A stretch of 64,000 bases of DNA from Ctena decussata. Its lineage: Eukaryota; Mollusca; Bivalvia; Lucinida; Lucinidae. Of this stretch, positions 23,200 to 34,480 are shown one piece after another (positions within the stretch are counted from its first letter, which is position 1; every line of letters starts with the position of its first letter). The translations under genes were made by a program, and so were the position numbers. Location of the stretch: the NCBI GenBank assembly GCA_963989385.1, contig OZ022499.1, forward strand, positions 78,605,903 through 78,669,902, written 5' to 3'. Below the pieces are notes generated by a model. That model was not told the origin of the DNA, made no database searches, and saw only the letters and a list, made by a program, of their open reading frames with translations.

Positions 23200-23450
23200 A
23201 TACAAAATACTTGATTGGAACATTCGCCTTTTGTTCGTTTGGCAGATTGTCTTTGTGTCAATGTTTTTTGCATGGTGCAAATGCATTAGTGCTAATGCTG
23301 ACAGTCTGTCCTCATTCATGGTGCTTCGCATGTAGCTTTTATTGCGGCAAAGTCCAGAAAATGAACGCTCAGTCTCACATGAACTGACAGGAAGAGCAGA
23401 AAGAGTGCAATGTGTGTGCAGATGAGATGCTACTGAGCATCTACTGAGCA
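23200..23450 (-). pseudogene. hAT transposase C-terminal dimerisation domain remnant
   Basis: The minus strand reads LSALPVSSCETERSFSGL, then RSTMNEDRLSALALMHLH. The pattern S/T-x-x-E-R-x-F-S followed by LRSTMxxxRLxxLALMHxH is the hallmark of the hAT C-terminal dimerisation region, as in ZMYM/52-kDa-repressor-like genes. Only this domain is visible, and no DDE core or BED finger lies nearby, so it is a fragment. It lies 128 bp from the hAT-like element at 23578-25921 but outside its ends. It is not necessarily from the same family. Confidence 0.75.
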
Positions 23451-23473
23451 TTTCGTAAAAGGACCATACAACC

Positions 23474-23577
23474 AATGAAGAGGTTCACAGAAAGATCCAA
23501 GCAGCCATTGGAAAATGTGATGAAATCCTGACCCTGGCCAAGAAACAGAAACTCAGGTGGTTTGATCATGTCTCAAG
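23474..23577 (+). pseudogene. RTE-like LINE ORF2 C-terminal fragment, left part
   Basis: Reads NEEVHRKIQAAIGKCDEIL then KKQKLRWFDHVS, typical of the end of RTE/BovB-like retrotransposon ORF2. The frame breaks at 23577, where a hAT-like element is inserted, and resumes at 25930. The 5' portion of the LINE is absent. Confidence 0.7.
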
Positions 23578-25921
23578 TAGGGCTTCTACGTTTACAAAAT
23601 ATTGTAAACGTGTACACGAGCACTAGAAACCGAAACAATTCCGTTTAAACGACCATTACCGTTGCGAATTTATTCTTAGTATCAGACAACTATGAGACTA
23701 TGAGACGCCCCCATACCTTTATATGTTACCACAATCCAATCATGCGCTGTCATTTTCGGGGATCAGCCCAAAGCTTACAGTAACCGACGGTATTTAAAGA
23801 AAAACAACAAAAACATATTTACTACTGACCAATTTCTGATGAAAGCAATTATTTCGATCGTATTTGATAATTACCTGGATTAGATTTATAAAACAGCGGA
23901 CATTATTATCCATAATTACTGTCAATGTTACAAGCTGGAATTATCTCACCTATGCGGTAAGCTTATCCTGTGAAACACAGGTACTAAGGTACTCCTAATT
24001 TCTTAATTGCAAAACAGGTGTTGTCGGCAGAGAGTACCTTGCCTTGATCTGTACCATATAAAATTAGCTGCCGATTATGACGTAATAATTTTCTGGCAAA
24101 ACGTGTATATGTCATTGGTTTGCATAGAGAACACAGAATTTAGAAATAGTTTAGAAAATAAAAGATTTTAACAAATGTTTCCGAGGACCCCATCAAGTGC
24201 ATTAACTTGCAGGGCCTGACAAATCCAAAAATTTTCCACTTACCCACTGGGCAAGTAAAATAATTTTTTACTTGCCCAGCCAAATTTTGAACTTGCCCAG
24301 AATCTCCGTCAAATTCCAGCATTAACGAATAGCTGTCTAGAAAGTTGGTTGCTCTTAAAGCTCAGTAACACATTACCCTGCACATGAAACAACCACTTGA
24401 GCACAGCAATTCTCTTTCTTTCAATACTGCAACACGCTGCCACACCCCCCTTGTGAGGATTATGTGCAGGTGGATTGTGTTTTTCTATCACAATGCAGAA
24501 CAAGAACAGTCAAGGATAATAGGGTTAAAAGACTGTAAGGCTAAAAACAGATTTGTTGAGTTAGAACATGGGGTGGTCAAGTGACCTCACTGCCAAGCTG
24601 AACTGATCCATTGTGGGCAGTGTAACGACTGAGACAGGTAGTCTGCTCCAATATATAACGGCAGCATGGAAGTATGAGTATTTGTAATAATCAAAAGTTG
24701 TTTGCATCTGACGCATTGTGCGTGTGCGTGCAGGTGGGGGAGGACTTTGTCTGTGATTCTTTGAATCCTACCTTAATCGACCAGTTAACAACTCCTCTGA
24801 GCATTAATAAAAGTATTTGTCACTCTGCTAAGCGACATACCATCTAACGCGACCAGCAACCCTAGCAATCCAGCCCAAAGTCATCAAAAAGCTGCCTTTG
24901 GTAGCGAGCAACCATGCTGCTAAAACCGAAAGTGAAAGTAACGTTGGTACGAGACTTCACGAGATAACAAAAAAATAAAATCTTATCACCGTGTATAACG
25001 GGTATGTTGGATGATAAAAAGTGCGAGTATTTCCGAAAGGCATAACTGTTTTATTCCTTTATGCTGAACGTATTTACAAATGATTAATACTATGGGTAAG
25101 CATAAAACGTTAATTGCATGTAACTTTCTCAGCAATGAGTTTTTTTCATATTGTCGTTGCATATCGTCCGTCATTTTATACTTATCATCGTACCCGTTTT
25201 ACACGGTGTTTTCACATTTGCGGTGACCATGATATCGCATTTGATTGGTCAATCGCTAAAATCTCAGTCAGTGAAACCCGATCACTAGAGCCAATCCACG
25301 CTTACGTTTTAACACGGTTTACTTGTTTACAGAGGCTGATTTACATAACCAGTCACCCGTAGCGTGACCACAGGCCAATCGACGGGCATGTTTCTTTTGT
25401 ACACACGGAACGGCCATTGTTTTATCTTACCGACACGTGCCGAACTCAGTAAACTGATTTAATCACCGTTACACTGGAATAACAGCAGGGTGTCAATTAT
25501 GTACGTGTCAATAAACAAATTCGGCCATGCGACACCAGACACTAGAGGTGAGTAAACTGGATGATAATTATGGTCGTGTACAGTCTGCCCGGCTCTCTTT
25601 TTCATACACCGCTTACCGTAATTTGCGTAAAACTTCTAGAATTTCTCAATTTTGCGATTTTTTTACTTGCCCGACCGGGCGTCGGCCTGGAAATTCCACT
25701 TGCCCGGATAAATTTCCAGCTTGTCCCGGGCGGTCGGGCAATGGATTTGTCAGCCGCTGGCATTAAGATTGACAACTGACGACTGTGTAAGATATTATAA
25801 CTATTGATGGTTTACCGGGTGGGTATTCAGGTTCGGTTAAATGATGTGTGAATTTTGTAAATGTTCAGCACATATACACGAAAAACCGTTACTGTTTATC
25901 CGTGTAAACGTAGAAGCCCTA
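23578..25921. mobile_element. hAT-like non-autonomous element, 2.3 kb, 8-bp target duplication
   Basis: Starts tagggcttctacgtttac and ends in its exact complement gtaaacgtagaagcccta (18-bp perfect TIR). It is flanked by gtctcaag at 23570-23577 and 25922-25929. An 8-bp duplication fits hAT transposons. No transposase is present, and the interior is partly occupied by another element (24207-25759). It splits the RTE-like fragment. Confidence 0.9.
24207..25759. mobile_element. CAGGG-ended TIR element nested in the hAT-like element
   Basis: The left end cagggcctgacaaatcc and right end ggatttgtcagccgctg are inverted. Near-identical flanks gcattaac (24199-24206) and gcattaag (25760-25767) could be an 8-bp duplication with one mismatch. 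Subterminal motifs ttgcccag and gggcaagtaaa match the small MITE at 21095. The exact left boundary is uncertain by three bases. No transposase is recognised. Confidence 0.65.
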
Positions 25922-25929
25922 GTCTCAAG

Positions 25930-26140
25930 GTCTTCTGGTTTAGCAAAGGCGATTCTACAGGGCACAGGGGAAGAAAAAAGAAAAAGAGGTAGACAGAAGA
26001 AAAGGTGGGAAGACAAAATTAAAGAGTGGACAGGAATGGACTTTGGCAGCTAAATAGGGCAGCTGAAAACAGGACAAGGTGGAAAGGGATCGTTTCGAAG
26101 TCATCTGTGGTGCCCCAACAACCTTGTTAGGTAATGGGAT
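25930..26140 (+). pseudogene. RTE-like LINE ORF2 C-terminal fragment, right part
   Basis: Continues the fragment at 23474-23577: SRSSGLAKAILQGT, RGRQKKRWEDKIKEWTG and MDFGS, then a stop and a frame break. The Arg/Lys-rich GRQKKRWED motif is common at RTE ORF2 ends. Further sequence after the stop (RWKG, VPQQP in another frame) suggests decay. Confidence 0.7.
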
Positions 26141-26246
26141 AGAACAGAATAGATGAATAAGGGACAAAACGGACCACAGACAAAACAGACCAGATTGGGA
26201 CAAAACGGACCACGCTCAGGACGAAACAGTGGCAGATCCAGATGGG
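26141..26246. repeat. Short gacaaaacggaccac repeats
   Basis: The phrase gacaaaacggaccac occurs at about 26162-26176 and 26198-26212, with a variant between. Probably the 3' end region of the LINE or a local satellite. Confidence 0.5.
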
Positions 26247-26410
26247 TGAGTGAGTGAACCTGGGTTTAACATCCCACCAACAACGAGGTCATATGGAGAT
26301 GGGACCTCGGTTTAAAGTCTCATCCGAAAGACTGGAGAAGCGGGGGATCGATCCTGTGACCCCTGGATTGGTAGTTCAGACTGTTATCCACTACACTACG
26401 CCACTCCTAG
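26247..26410 (-). mobile_element. tRNA-derived SINE, antisense (gtgagtgagtgaac family), fullest copy
   Basis: The minus strand starts ggagtggcgtagtgtagtgg (A-box-like) and has ggatcgatcccccgc (B-box-like), then gacgttaaacccaggttcac at the distal end. It is the fullest copy of the family seen at 4013-4155. Flanking duplication is weak (agatcca at both sides). Confidence 0.75.
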
Positions 26411-27089
26411 ATCCACAGGGGATTTGGGGTTCAAACGAATCCCCTCTTCAGCCTAAATCATTTCATTTTCATGGGGATTAAAGCTTGTTCCTATACAAAA
26501 TGCTTTGTCTGAAAAAGGAGAATAACTCAACCAAAAATCTATAAAATATGCTCAAAAGTTATATATAATTAATCATGATATGATAATTAGTTATGATTGC
26601 TTTAAGCCTTGGTTGCAGACAAATCAGTTTTGTGTATGTGTATCCTGCCGTAAGACATGGACTTTCTTTCCCTTTCTTTTCATACCCTGAAAACTGCTTT
26701 AGCTGATAATTACTAGTGCTGGGTATCGACCATTTTTTTCAATACTGATATCTGTATTGATATGTACAAAATGATCAATATTTGATACATCATTTGATAT
26801 ATTCTCTCAGAGATGGGAAGAAACTATTAACCAGCTTTGTAGCTTTTGTAGCCCATAATAACCCGTAGCCTTAGCACTTTACATGTTTGAGTCTTTTTGT
26901 ACCTTTTGGCTTTAGTCACTCTGCTGCATGCTACCCTGCTTAGTAACAAAGCTGCATGGGGAGTAGTAACCTGTACTAATACCAATTTTTATCTTATGCT
27001 TGATTACTGCCATGTCTTAAATGTATTATAAATACTTGTCAAGTCAGTAAATAGCTTTTCATAGCTAATGTTTTATGTTTGTAACCCTC
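26411..27089. other. No gene recognised
   Basis: AT-rich. Holds a second copy of the ttgttcctatacaaaatgc repeat (about 26485-26545) and a direct tgatatgtacaaaatgatc-like stretch. No coding motif is seen. Confidence 0.5.
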
Positions 27090-27449
27090 CAGTGTTTTTT
27101 TTTTTTTTCACTATTATGGGAATGGTGCTGGTGTCCAAAAAATTGGGAAAAATTGCGTTGTATTTTCCAATTTCTCCTAAAATTTTGAATTTCAGAAACA
27201 TTTTTATTTAGTCTCAAGTGGTGGGATAGGGGACATGGTACTGGGTATATGATATTTACATTCAATTATAGCTATATATCTGCCAGTTCTCTAAGCAAGT
27301 GAGTAAACGTATGCCTGTAAGATGGTTCCTAGAAAAATTCTTCTTGCAATTGGGAATTTTTCAACTTGCAGTTGGGAAAAAAAGATACTATTTTGAATCG
27401 GGACTGGTGCCTTTTATGGGCACCACTTATACAGAGAAAAAAATCACTG
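27090..27449. mobile_element. CAGTG-ended MITE, 360 bp, possible 5-bp duplication
   Basis: Begins cagtgttttttttttttt and ends aaaaaaatcactg. Inner arms ggtgctggtgtcc and ggactggtgccttt are also inverted. The flanks share ccctc (27085-27089 and 27450-27454). The class is unassigned. Confidence 0.65.
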
Positions 27450-27731
27450 CCCTCCTACTATAAATAAAGTTTGTATTGTATTGTAACTACAAGCTCATTT
27501 TGGTATCCAGTACCTTAGATAAGATTTTGACCAAATAGGTATTTACCCACTCACTTTTTATTTAATTGGGTATTTCAGTTTTGAATTGGGTCTTTAAAAT
27601 TTTGATGGGATAGTAAATTGGGTATCTGATCTTTTCAGTTTGGGTATTCTTGAATGAGATACTGCTATTAGTTTTTTTCAAAAGTATTAATCATACTGCA
27701 TTCCATGTATATGGGTTGTTTTTTCACATAC

Positions 27732-28010
27732 CATTGGCATCGTCATCAGGACTCTCACTGGGATTCAGTTTTGGATAATTCACTGCCCTTTCAACAGTAT
27801 TTTGGTCAAAAGGACATGCATGACCTGAATTTGGTGAGGTTTCCCTGACTAGGACAAAGGAACAGATATGGAGAGTATTTGTGATGATACCTTTTCCCCC
27901 AAATGAAACCTGACTTGGATGATTAAAACAGTGCATGAAGCCTTTCAAAGACACCCTTTTTATAGTGATTATGCCCACTTTATCTAAATTGTTTTAATTT
28001 ATCAAATTAA
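27732..28010 (-). CDS. Candidate orphan coding exon (unrecognised)
   Basis: The minus-strand frame is open for about 84 codons. It includes VSLKGFMHCFNHPSQVSF and HACPFDQNTVERAVNYPK and ends DDDANG directly before a GTATGT donor-like signal at 27731. An acceptor-like caatttag lies near 28000. The mixed composition looks more protein-like than nearby chance frames. I do not recognise a family. It could be an exon of an unannotated gene, a pseudo-exon, or a fragment inside a mobile element. Confidence 0.3.
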
Positions 28011-28245
28011 GAAAATTAACAGGTGATAGTGTGATACACTCCATAAATTAGTGAAATGGCAAAAAGAATGAACTCTTTGTCTGGGTGTGTCAGGTACAAT
28101 GTTATCAAATTGATAAGCACCTCTTTACAGATTCTACAGAACTTAACTGGTGCTATCTGGTCCAATTAGTCTGTTGTTATTCTTACACTTCCCTAGATAA
28201 GTCCCAAATTTCATTTCTTTACTAAGTCACCAACATACTTGAAAT
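28011..28245. other. No feature recognised
   Basis: AT-rich spacer between the candidate exon and the second TIR element. Nothing recognisable is seen. Confidence 0.5.
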
Positions 28246-29754
28246 CACAGGCACTTGAAGTTTTATGCTATTAAATACATATTTCAATGATGCCGCTAAA
28301 CATCCAGGCTATAAGCCATTTTAAAGAAATGGCCATTTTGAAGATATGTCAGGTGTGCAAGCTTGTCAGGGGTACAGACTAACTCATTTTTCATAGAAGC
28401 AAGCTGGGCCCCTAAAAACTGAAAATTAGTCGCCCAGCCAGAAATTTAGGGGCCCACATTTAAAACGTGAGAATCTTCTATTCAGAATCTGCGCAAGTAT
28501 GCGCCATTTCCGTAGGCTTTGTAGTAAACCCTCCTTTCTTCAGGGTTTTGCTTCTTTTTAGCAATCGGGTGTGAAACACTAGCGATGTATCGCCACATTA
28601 CACAAGAAAAATTATTAACAGCTAGGAATTTTAGCTGTCAAAACAATCTATCCATCTAATCTTTCATTACGAGGAGGCGGCCATGTTGTATCTCGAAAGT
28701 GAGTAAAATCCAAAATTCAAGTATGACGGAACACCGAATATTCAAAGCAGATATTGGCGCGGAAGTTAGCAATACCCTTTGAGGTGGCGGATTTTATTCC
28801 AAGCAGAAAACACGCCAGACACACACCGACAGCTGATGATCGCAAGCTGGGCGACTGTCATTTTTAATTTTAGGCACCCAGCCGATTTTTTACTCGCAGT
28901 GGGTGAGTGGGCGACCGCTAGTCTGTATCCCTACTTGTGTTCAGACTTCATTACGGGCTCCAGTTTCCGGTGTATCAACGTTGCACAAAAACGTCAACAG
29001 GTTCTATTACAGGGAAAATAAAGTGATTCTGCGGATAACAATCCTCTTAAATTTACAGCTTTCTACTCTGTCCAATCATCAAACAACAAAATCGCTAATC
29101 AGATTGTGCAGATGCGCACCCTAATCTGCATCTTTGTTGTTCGGAAAGTCAGTACATGTAGGCCTCAGTCAGCAAAATTTAATGAAAATTTTATGCCAAC
29201 ATTACTGCATACTTTTGACGTTGTTGACACCAAAGTCATGACGTCTTTTTCATCATATTTGTTTCAAGTTTTCACCTGTAAGAACCTTTTTGACCAAAAT
29301 TTGGCCAAACAAAAATATTGTAAATATATGGAAACAGTGGTTCAACGACACTGATCATATCGAAAAGAGTAATAGAATGATTTCGCTGATGTGTGATGTT
29401 CAAAGCGTACAAGCACATAAGCACATGCTCAACTTTGGCGCAACACAGCAAACCGGAAACTGGACATTGTAATGGCGATGAGATTTTGTGGCAAATTTTT
29501 AATTCAGGATTACAACACTAGACCATAACTGAACAAATTTATCTTGTTTATATATACATTTTGAAACAGTATTTACAGGTAAGAAGTTTGCTTTTGTTGA
29601 AGTGTTTCTAACTGGCAGTTTTAGCAGTCCAAAAAAAAATCGAGGCATTTCTGCTTGCATACCTGGTCATTTCTTATGAAATGGCCTATAGACTGCGTCA
29701 AGTTTAAAGGGTTTTGAGGGATTTTTTTTTTTAGCATTGAACTTCAAGCGTCTG
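28246..29754 (+). mobile_element. Non-autonomous TIR DNA element, copy 2, with nested insertion
   Basis: Matches copy 1 (21720-22606) over tgtatcaacgttgcac, ctctgtccaatcatcaaaca and tagaactttt-like tail sequence. The left end is cacaggcacttgaagtttta and the right end gaacttcaagcgtctg. The extra length comes from a nested insertion (28368-28934). The right end is more diverged than copy 1. Confidence 0.8.
28368..28934. mobile_element. Nested CAGGGGTACAGACTA element, about 560 bp
   Basis: Left end caggggtacagacta and right end tagtctgtatccct are inverted. It sits between aagcttgt and cttgtgttcag, splitting a stretch that is continuous in copy 1 (gtgcaagcatgtgttcag). cttgt is repeated at both sides. 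The terminal CAGGG motif is typical of hAT elements, but an 8-bp duplication is not clean. Confidence 0.65.
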
Positions 29755-29879
29755 ACATTTGAACTGATTTTTAAGCAGTCTAGCTGCGTATATATATTAA
29801 ACGCAGTTGATTCTAATCTCAAGCTGAAAGGGTTCTGGGCACTGAAAATTGAAGATAGACAGATTTCACCTACCAAGTT
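29755..29879. other. No feature recognised
   Basis: Short unique-looking AT-rich stretch between the second TIR element and the SINE. Confidence 0.5.
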
Positions 29880-29891
29880 ACACTGACAAAA

Positions 29892-30169
29892 GCCGGGCCG
29901 GGTAGCGCAGTCGGTAGGGCACCTGGCTCGTAAGTCAGAGGTCCTGGGTTCGAATCCCGGTCTGGCCACATACTTTCTTTTCTCCTTCCGCTGATTCAAG
30001 AAGGGCAGTTGTCAGTTACTGGTGAAAGTATGTGCACTTAGTACTGGTTAACCGCTTAGGAGGTCTAAGTCTGCCCAGGAATAGTGTGGTTAGGTTAACT
30101 GACCGTCCCGACATGACCTTAGTTGTTTACCGTGGACGTTAAGCATCAAATCAACCAACCAACCAACCA
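29892..30169 (+). mobile_element. tRNA-derived SINE, long form, 12-bp target duplication
   Basis: The head gccgggccgggtagcgcagt with gggttcgaatcccgg (B box) is followed by a body with ctgattcaagaagggcag, gcttaggaggtctaagtct and a tail with cgtggacgttaagcatcaaa and (accaacca)n. It is bracketed by acactgacaaaa at 29880-29891 and 30170-30181. The tRNA-like head has an anticodon-like CGT but the arm is irregular, so it is a SINE rather than a tRNA gene. Confidence 0.9.
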
Positions 30170-30400
30170 ACACTGACAAAAAAATCAAAGGTGATCACAT
30201 TGGTTCATCACATTAAACGGGGACGGAGTAACAGGTAAATGCAGTTTCTTTTTGACCTTTCATTTATTTACCTTTGATGAAATTCTTTGGATTTATCCTA
30301 AAAGAATGTATACTATAATTTTTCACTGCGAAGTCGATTTTATCGCTTTCACTCTTGACAGCTTCCGGCCGTAAGACTGCACTTGTTTCATACATATGCA
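30170..30400. other. No gene recognised
   Basis: AT-rich sequence with no recognised feature, ending in the 9-bp flank of the next element. Confidence 0.5.
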
Positions 30401-30408
30401 TTATTCAC

Positions 30409-30759
30409 GGTCCTACTAAAGACAGAAAAGGACTTACGCCACCAAAAAGGACCGAAAAGAACTTTCGGGCACCGAAAAGGACTTTTATTTGCCATAAAAT
30501 ACCATATAAAGCATATGTTTTAGGAATTTTTATATCATCATGATATTAATCAGCGCTTGAAAAATATTTTTTGTGACTTTCCTGAAATTTCACAAAAATA
30601 TTACAGCACCGAAAAGGACCCCACTTAGGGTCAGTGAAGAGATGCCATGTACCGAAAAGGACATCGCAAATGGCATTTAAAAAGTCCTTTTCGGTGCCCG
30701 AAAGTTTTTTTCGGTCCTTTTCGGTGGAAAAGTCCTTTTCTGTCTTTAGTAGGACCCTA
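30409..30759. mobile_element. MITE with repeated ccgaaaagga motifs, 9-bp duplication
   Basis: Left end ggtcctactaaagacagaaa and right end ctgtctttagtaggacc are inverted over about 27 bp. The flanks attattcac (30400-30408 and 30760-30768) are identical. The motif ccgaaaagga or its complement occurs about eight times inside, like subterminal transposase-binding repeats. A 9-bp duplication is typical of MULE-type elements. Confidence 0.85.
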
Positions 30760-31097
30760 ATTATTCACATGGGTCGTCTAAAAACCGGAATTTTGATTTG
30801 GCCGCGACCACTCTTCAAGGGGCAAACGTAGCACTTCGGCCACCTGTATTCTGTAGTCTGTATTCTGTGTCTTCTTAACCTCCTGCATAGGAGAACCATG
30901 CTCAAAGCATGTAAAAACTCGTCACTTAAAGTCTTGCGTAAAATTTATTTCTTCAGTTTTAAAAGTTCTATATACTTTCATAAATCAGAACATTTTTACA
31001 GTTATGTATCTCACAATTATATACAGTTAGATAAAAGTGTACTATTCATTTATCCTTGTGTCTATAAAATCTTTGGGGTGGTGTGAGACTGACATTC
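30760..31097. other. No gene recognised
   Basis: AT-rich, includes tgtattctgtagtctgtattc duplication near 30846-30867. Nothing else recognised before the LINE 3' end. Confidence 0.5.
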
Positions 31098-34000
31098 TCA
31101 CCGCCTTCTTGTGTTTATTTTACTAACTTCTTGATACCTCATACTGTGAAGGGCATATGTTAACCTTCTGCACTGGTATGCTAATTTTGAGAGTCTATTT
31201 AGGATCTGTTTTCTTCCTTTATCGGTATGTTTGTCCAAGGTCAGGTATGAGCAATCCAGAAGAACTCGAACTTGAGTGTCAATATTTAACGAGTGAAAGT
31301 CCAATTTGACAGCCTCCGTTAACTCATGACATATATCACCTAATATTGGTCTTCTCACAGTCTCTAAGCTTTTTCAGTGAAGCAGGAAATGGGACATGGT
31401 TTCGGCATCGTTGTAACACAAAAGACATGTTGGTTTCACATCATTTTGATTAAATGCAGCACGGCTAGATTGAAGAATGTAGGTGCCTGCAGCCAATTTA
31501 AGCTTCACACGAACTCTGTTAGCGTCACGTGCTGAGTCTGTTTGCAAATTCAACAGTGGGTGTAGTTTCCCCGAACAATAACTGTCAACGTTGAGGAACT
31601 TCAGCGTTGAATATAATTTTGCGCTTCCAACTATCTTTTCATGCCAGAAGTTACTGATTTTCCTGAATAGCTGTCTTTTCCATAAAAGTCTTGGGACAGG
31701 AGCGTCTAACAATGATTCAATATCGGGAAGGTCATAGAGCCGCAGTATCTTCTTGACTTCGACAAACCAACTTGCACTCTTTGACGTTTTCACGGCAATC
31801 TGACGTCTTGCCAAACGTTTTTCGATCGTAGTTTCAGGTAGTAGACATATATTATTCAGAAAGTTCAAGGTTTTAATATGCAATTGACCTTCTACGGGTA
31901 ACAGTCCAGTAAGTATATATATAACAAGATCAGCTGTTTGCATTGGTAATGATAAAACTTGTTTCAAGAGTTTCTTCATAAAAACCTCAAGTCTGTCTAT
32001 GAATTTCTGTTTTGGTAGAATAACTTCTAATCCATATGTTAGTACAGGTAGTACATATATCTTGATAAGATGAACACAAGTAGCAGGGTCAAGTCCATTT
32101 TGACCATATAAACCAGCTGGCATGAGACTATAACAGGTTCTTCGAGCCTTCTGTATATTATTATTGATTGTCTCTTCCATAGTAACGGGGCCTGAAACTG
32201 CTCTCTGAATTCCTAAGTGGGTTGTACTGTGTACGTTTGACATATCTTAACCCAATAATTGTAATGCACATGACGAATCATAACTGCTGGAGCTTTCAAC
32301 AGGGCTGTCCACAACGACACTTTTATCTGGTTGTAGCTTATACCGGCGCTGTTGACTAAAGCCACCCGCTATGTTAACCATAACTTGAGCTTCTTCTCGC
32401 GTCTCGCTAGCTAACAACATGTCATCGGCACAAGATGGTGCTGAGCACTTGATATCACCTACTTTGGCTCCAAAACTGGCTCTTTCATATACATGCAGGG
32501 CTGGGTCTACATAGACTTTGTACTTATCAACACTAAGAACACCTCCTTGCCGTACTCCTTGTTCTATCTGAAAACGTTCTGACACAGCTCCGCCCCATTT
32601 TATAGCGCTAACAGCACCAGCCCGAAGACTGTCAATAAGGTTCCAGTGTTTATCATCGACTCCACATTGATAAAGCTGTCACATGAGTATCTTGTGGTCG
32701 ACAACATCAAATGCAGACTTTGTATCAAGAGCAACAAACACTAATGGTTTCTTTTCATCTACATAATGTCGTCTGGTCTCCTCGACTATCAAAGCTGTAT
32801 GAGTGGTGAAGATTTAGCAGTAAATCCCCTCTGCAGCGCTGAGTGCGTAGGTTCAGTCTTTTCTCGCATTCGGGTTCTCAGGATTGCTTCAACTACTTTT
32901 CCCATCACAGGTAGTACGGTTATACCTCTATAATTCTTTGAATCAGATTTGTGTCCCTTCTTTTTAAAACTGGGCTTAATAAACTACACTTTAGATTGTC
33001 AGGGATGACACCGTTGATGAATATGTCATTGATCACCTCAAGCAAAACGTTCTGAAGTACCTCACCACCAAGTAAAATATTTTCAACTGTAAGACCATAT
33101 ATGTCAGGTGCTTTTCCTTTGTTTAGGGAGTTAATAGCTTTTTCAAGTTCATCCATGGTAACAGGCTGAATATCCCTCAGCGATGTAAGTTCGCTAATTA
33201 TGTTATAATCATATTCAACTATACTACAGAAAGTGTCATCATATTCAGTATCATTTTGTTTTGTGGCTAAATTTTGGAAATGAAGCTTGAAGCCATCTAT
33301 CACATTTTCTTCCCCAGAGAAGCATTTCTCGCCTACATTTAGATCTGTAAGTACCGTAGAAAGAGACCCTCTCTGTTTGTTGACCAATTTATGGAATAGT
33401 TTATTGTCATATCTTCTTGCTTGCATTATATCTTCTTTACTCCTGATAAATGTTTGGGCAATTTCTATTCTACAGCAACTTCGGAATTTTTTCTTACAAC
33501 TCTTCTTTTGCGTACATGTAGGGTGATTAGGGTCATTTGGGCTACCTGCATGGCGCCAGAGTCTATATGCCTCACGACTGTCTTTTAATGCCATAGCTAT
33601 ATCAGAGTTCCAGACTTTCAACTTTGGTTTGTTTTTGTTCCTCTTTCTTGATCGACAACATTCTTTTGCAGAATTTACTAAAATATCACATATATTTTCT
33701 GTGATAGTTTCCACTTTAAATTTTGATTTTATGTTACTATTTTCAAACTGCTTCAGATGAGAGGATACAAGTGATCTGTATTTCTCTTTATCTACCTTAG
33801 CCCAATTAATTCTTGATGTACACCAATTGGTGGGTTGTTCTGTTTTCAGGTTGCCATGTGTTTCAGAATAAGAACTCAACACAGAAATGCTGATTGGATA
33901 ATGGTCCGACAAGTTTGTTTCTAAGTTTCTCAAAACACTTTTTTCAGTTATTTGACGTTCATTCACTACAAAATAGTCAATCTCAGAGCAATCGATTCCC

Positions 34001-34480
34001 AATGGGTTTATGTATGTTTGACAGTGGTAACTAACATGAAGGTTATATTCATCTAAAAATTGCATTAAGCAACATTTTTTTTTCTTTATTTTTAAACACT
34101 CTTTGTCAAGTCTATGTTATAGTCTCCGCCAATAATTATTTCATGTGTATCTGTGAACTTTATTAAGATTTCTTCCAGTTGCCCAATACAGTCCATATAC
34201 TGATCATCAGAATTATTTCCGCCAGTTGGAAGATACACTGATACAATCAGAATTGGTTTTACAAAACCACAGTCTTTAAGTTAAATACACTGAATTCTTT
34301 CTCCACCATCTGGAATAACTGTGATGAATTTATCTACTGCCTTATCCCATAGGATGGCAACACCACCATATCCTCTTGGGAGCTGCACTGGCTGAATTGG
34401 ATTGTTTGAGTCTACTGCTTTCCCTGCGAAACATACATTTTCCCTAACTTCTCCTAATAAATGAAGTTGAAACTGAAAAA
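31098..34480 (-). pseudogene. Decayed non-LTR retrotransposon ORF2 (AP endonuclease and reverse transcriptase)
   Basis: Minus-strand frames, in order from 34480: an AP endonuclease region (RGYGGVAILWDKAVDKF, VYLPTGGNN, GGDYNIDL, then NLSDHYPIS); a linker; a reverse transcriptase region (SKNYRGITVLPVMGKVVE, FVALDTKSAFDVV, IEQGVRQGGVLS, SCADDMLLA); and a C-terminus with a Cys/His cluster (CLLCYNDAETMSHFLLH). The active-site motif reads CADD where most LINEs have YADD or FADD. Breaks include a frameshift at the A-run near 32960, a TGA replacing the expected Cys after HFLLH (about 31371), and other frame changes. Clade is not assigned. It is non-functional as read. Confidence 0.85.

Noticed and set aside
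29892..29968. Possible functional tRNA gene with anticodon CGT
   Set aside because: Part of a 278-bp SINE with a 12-bp target duplication.
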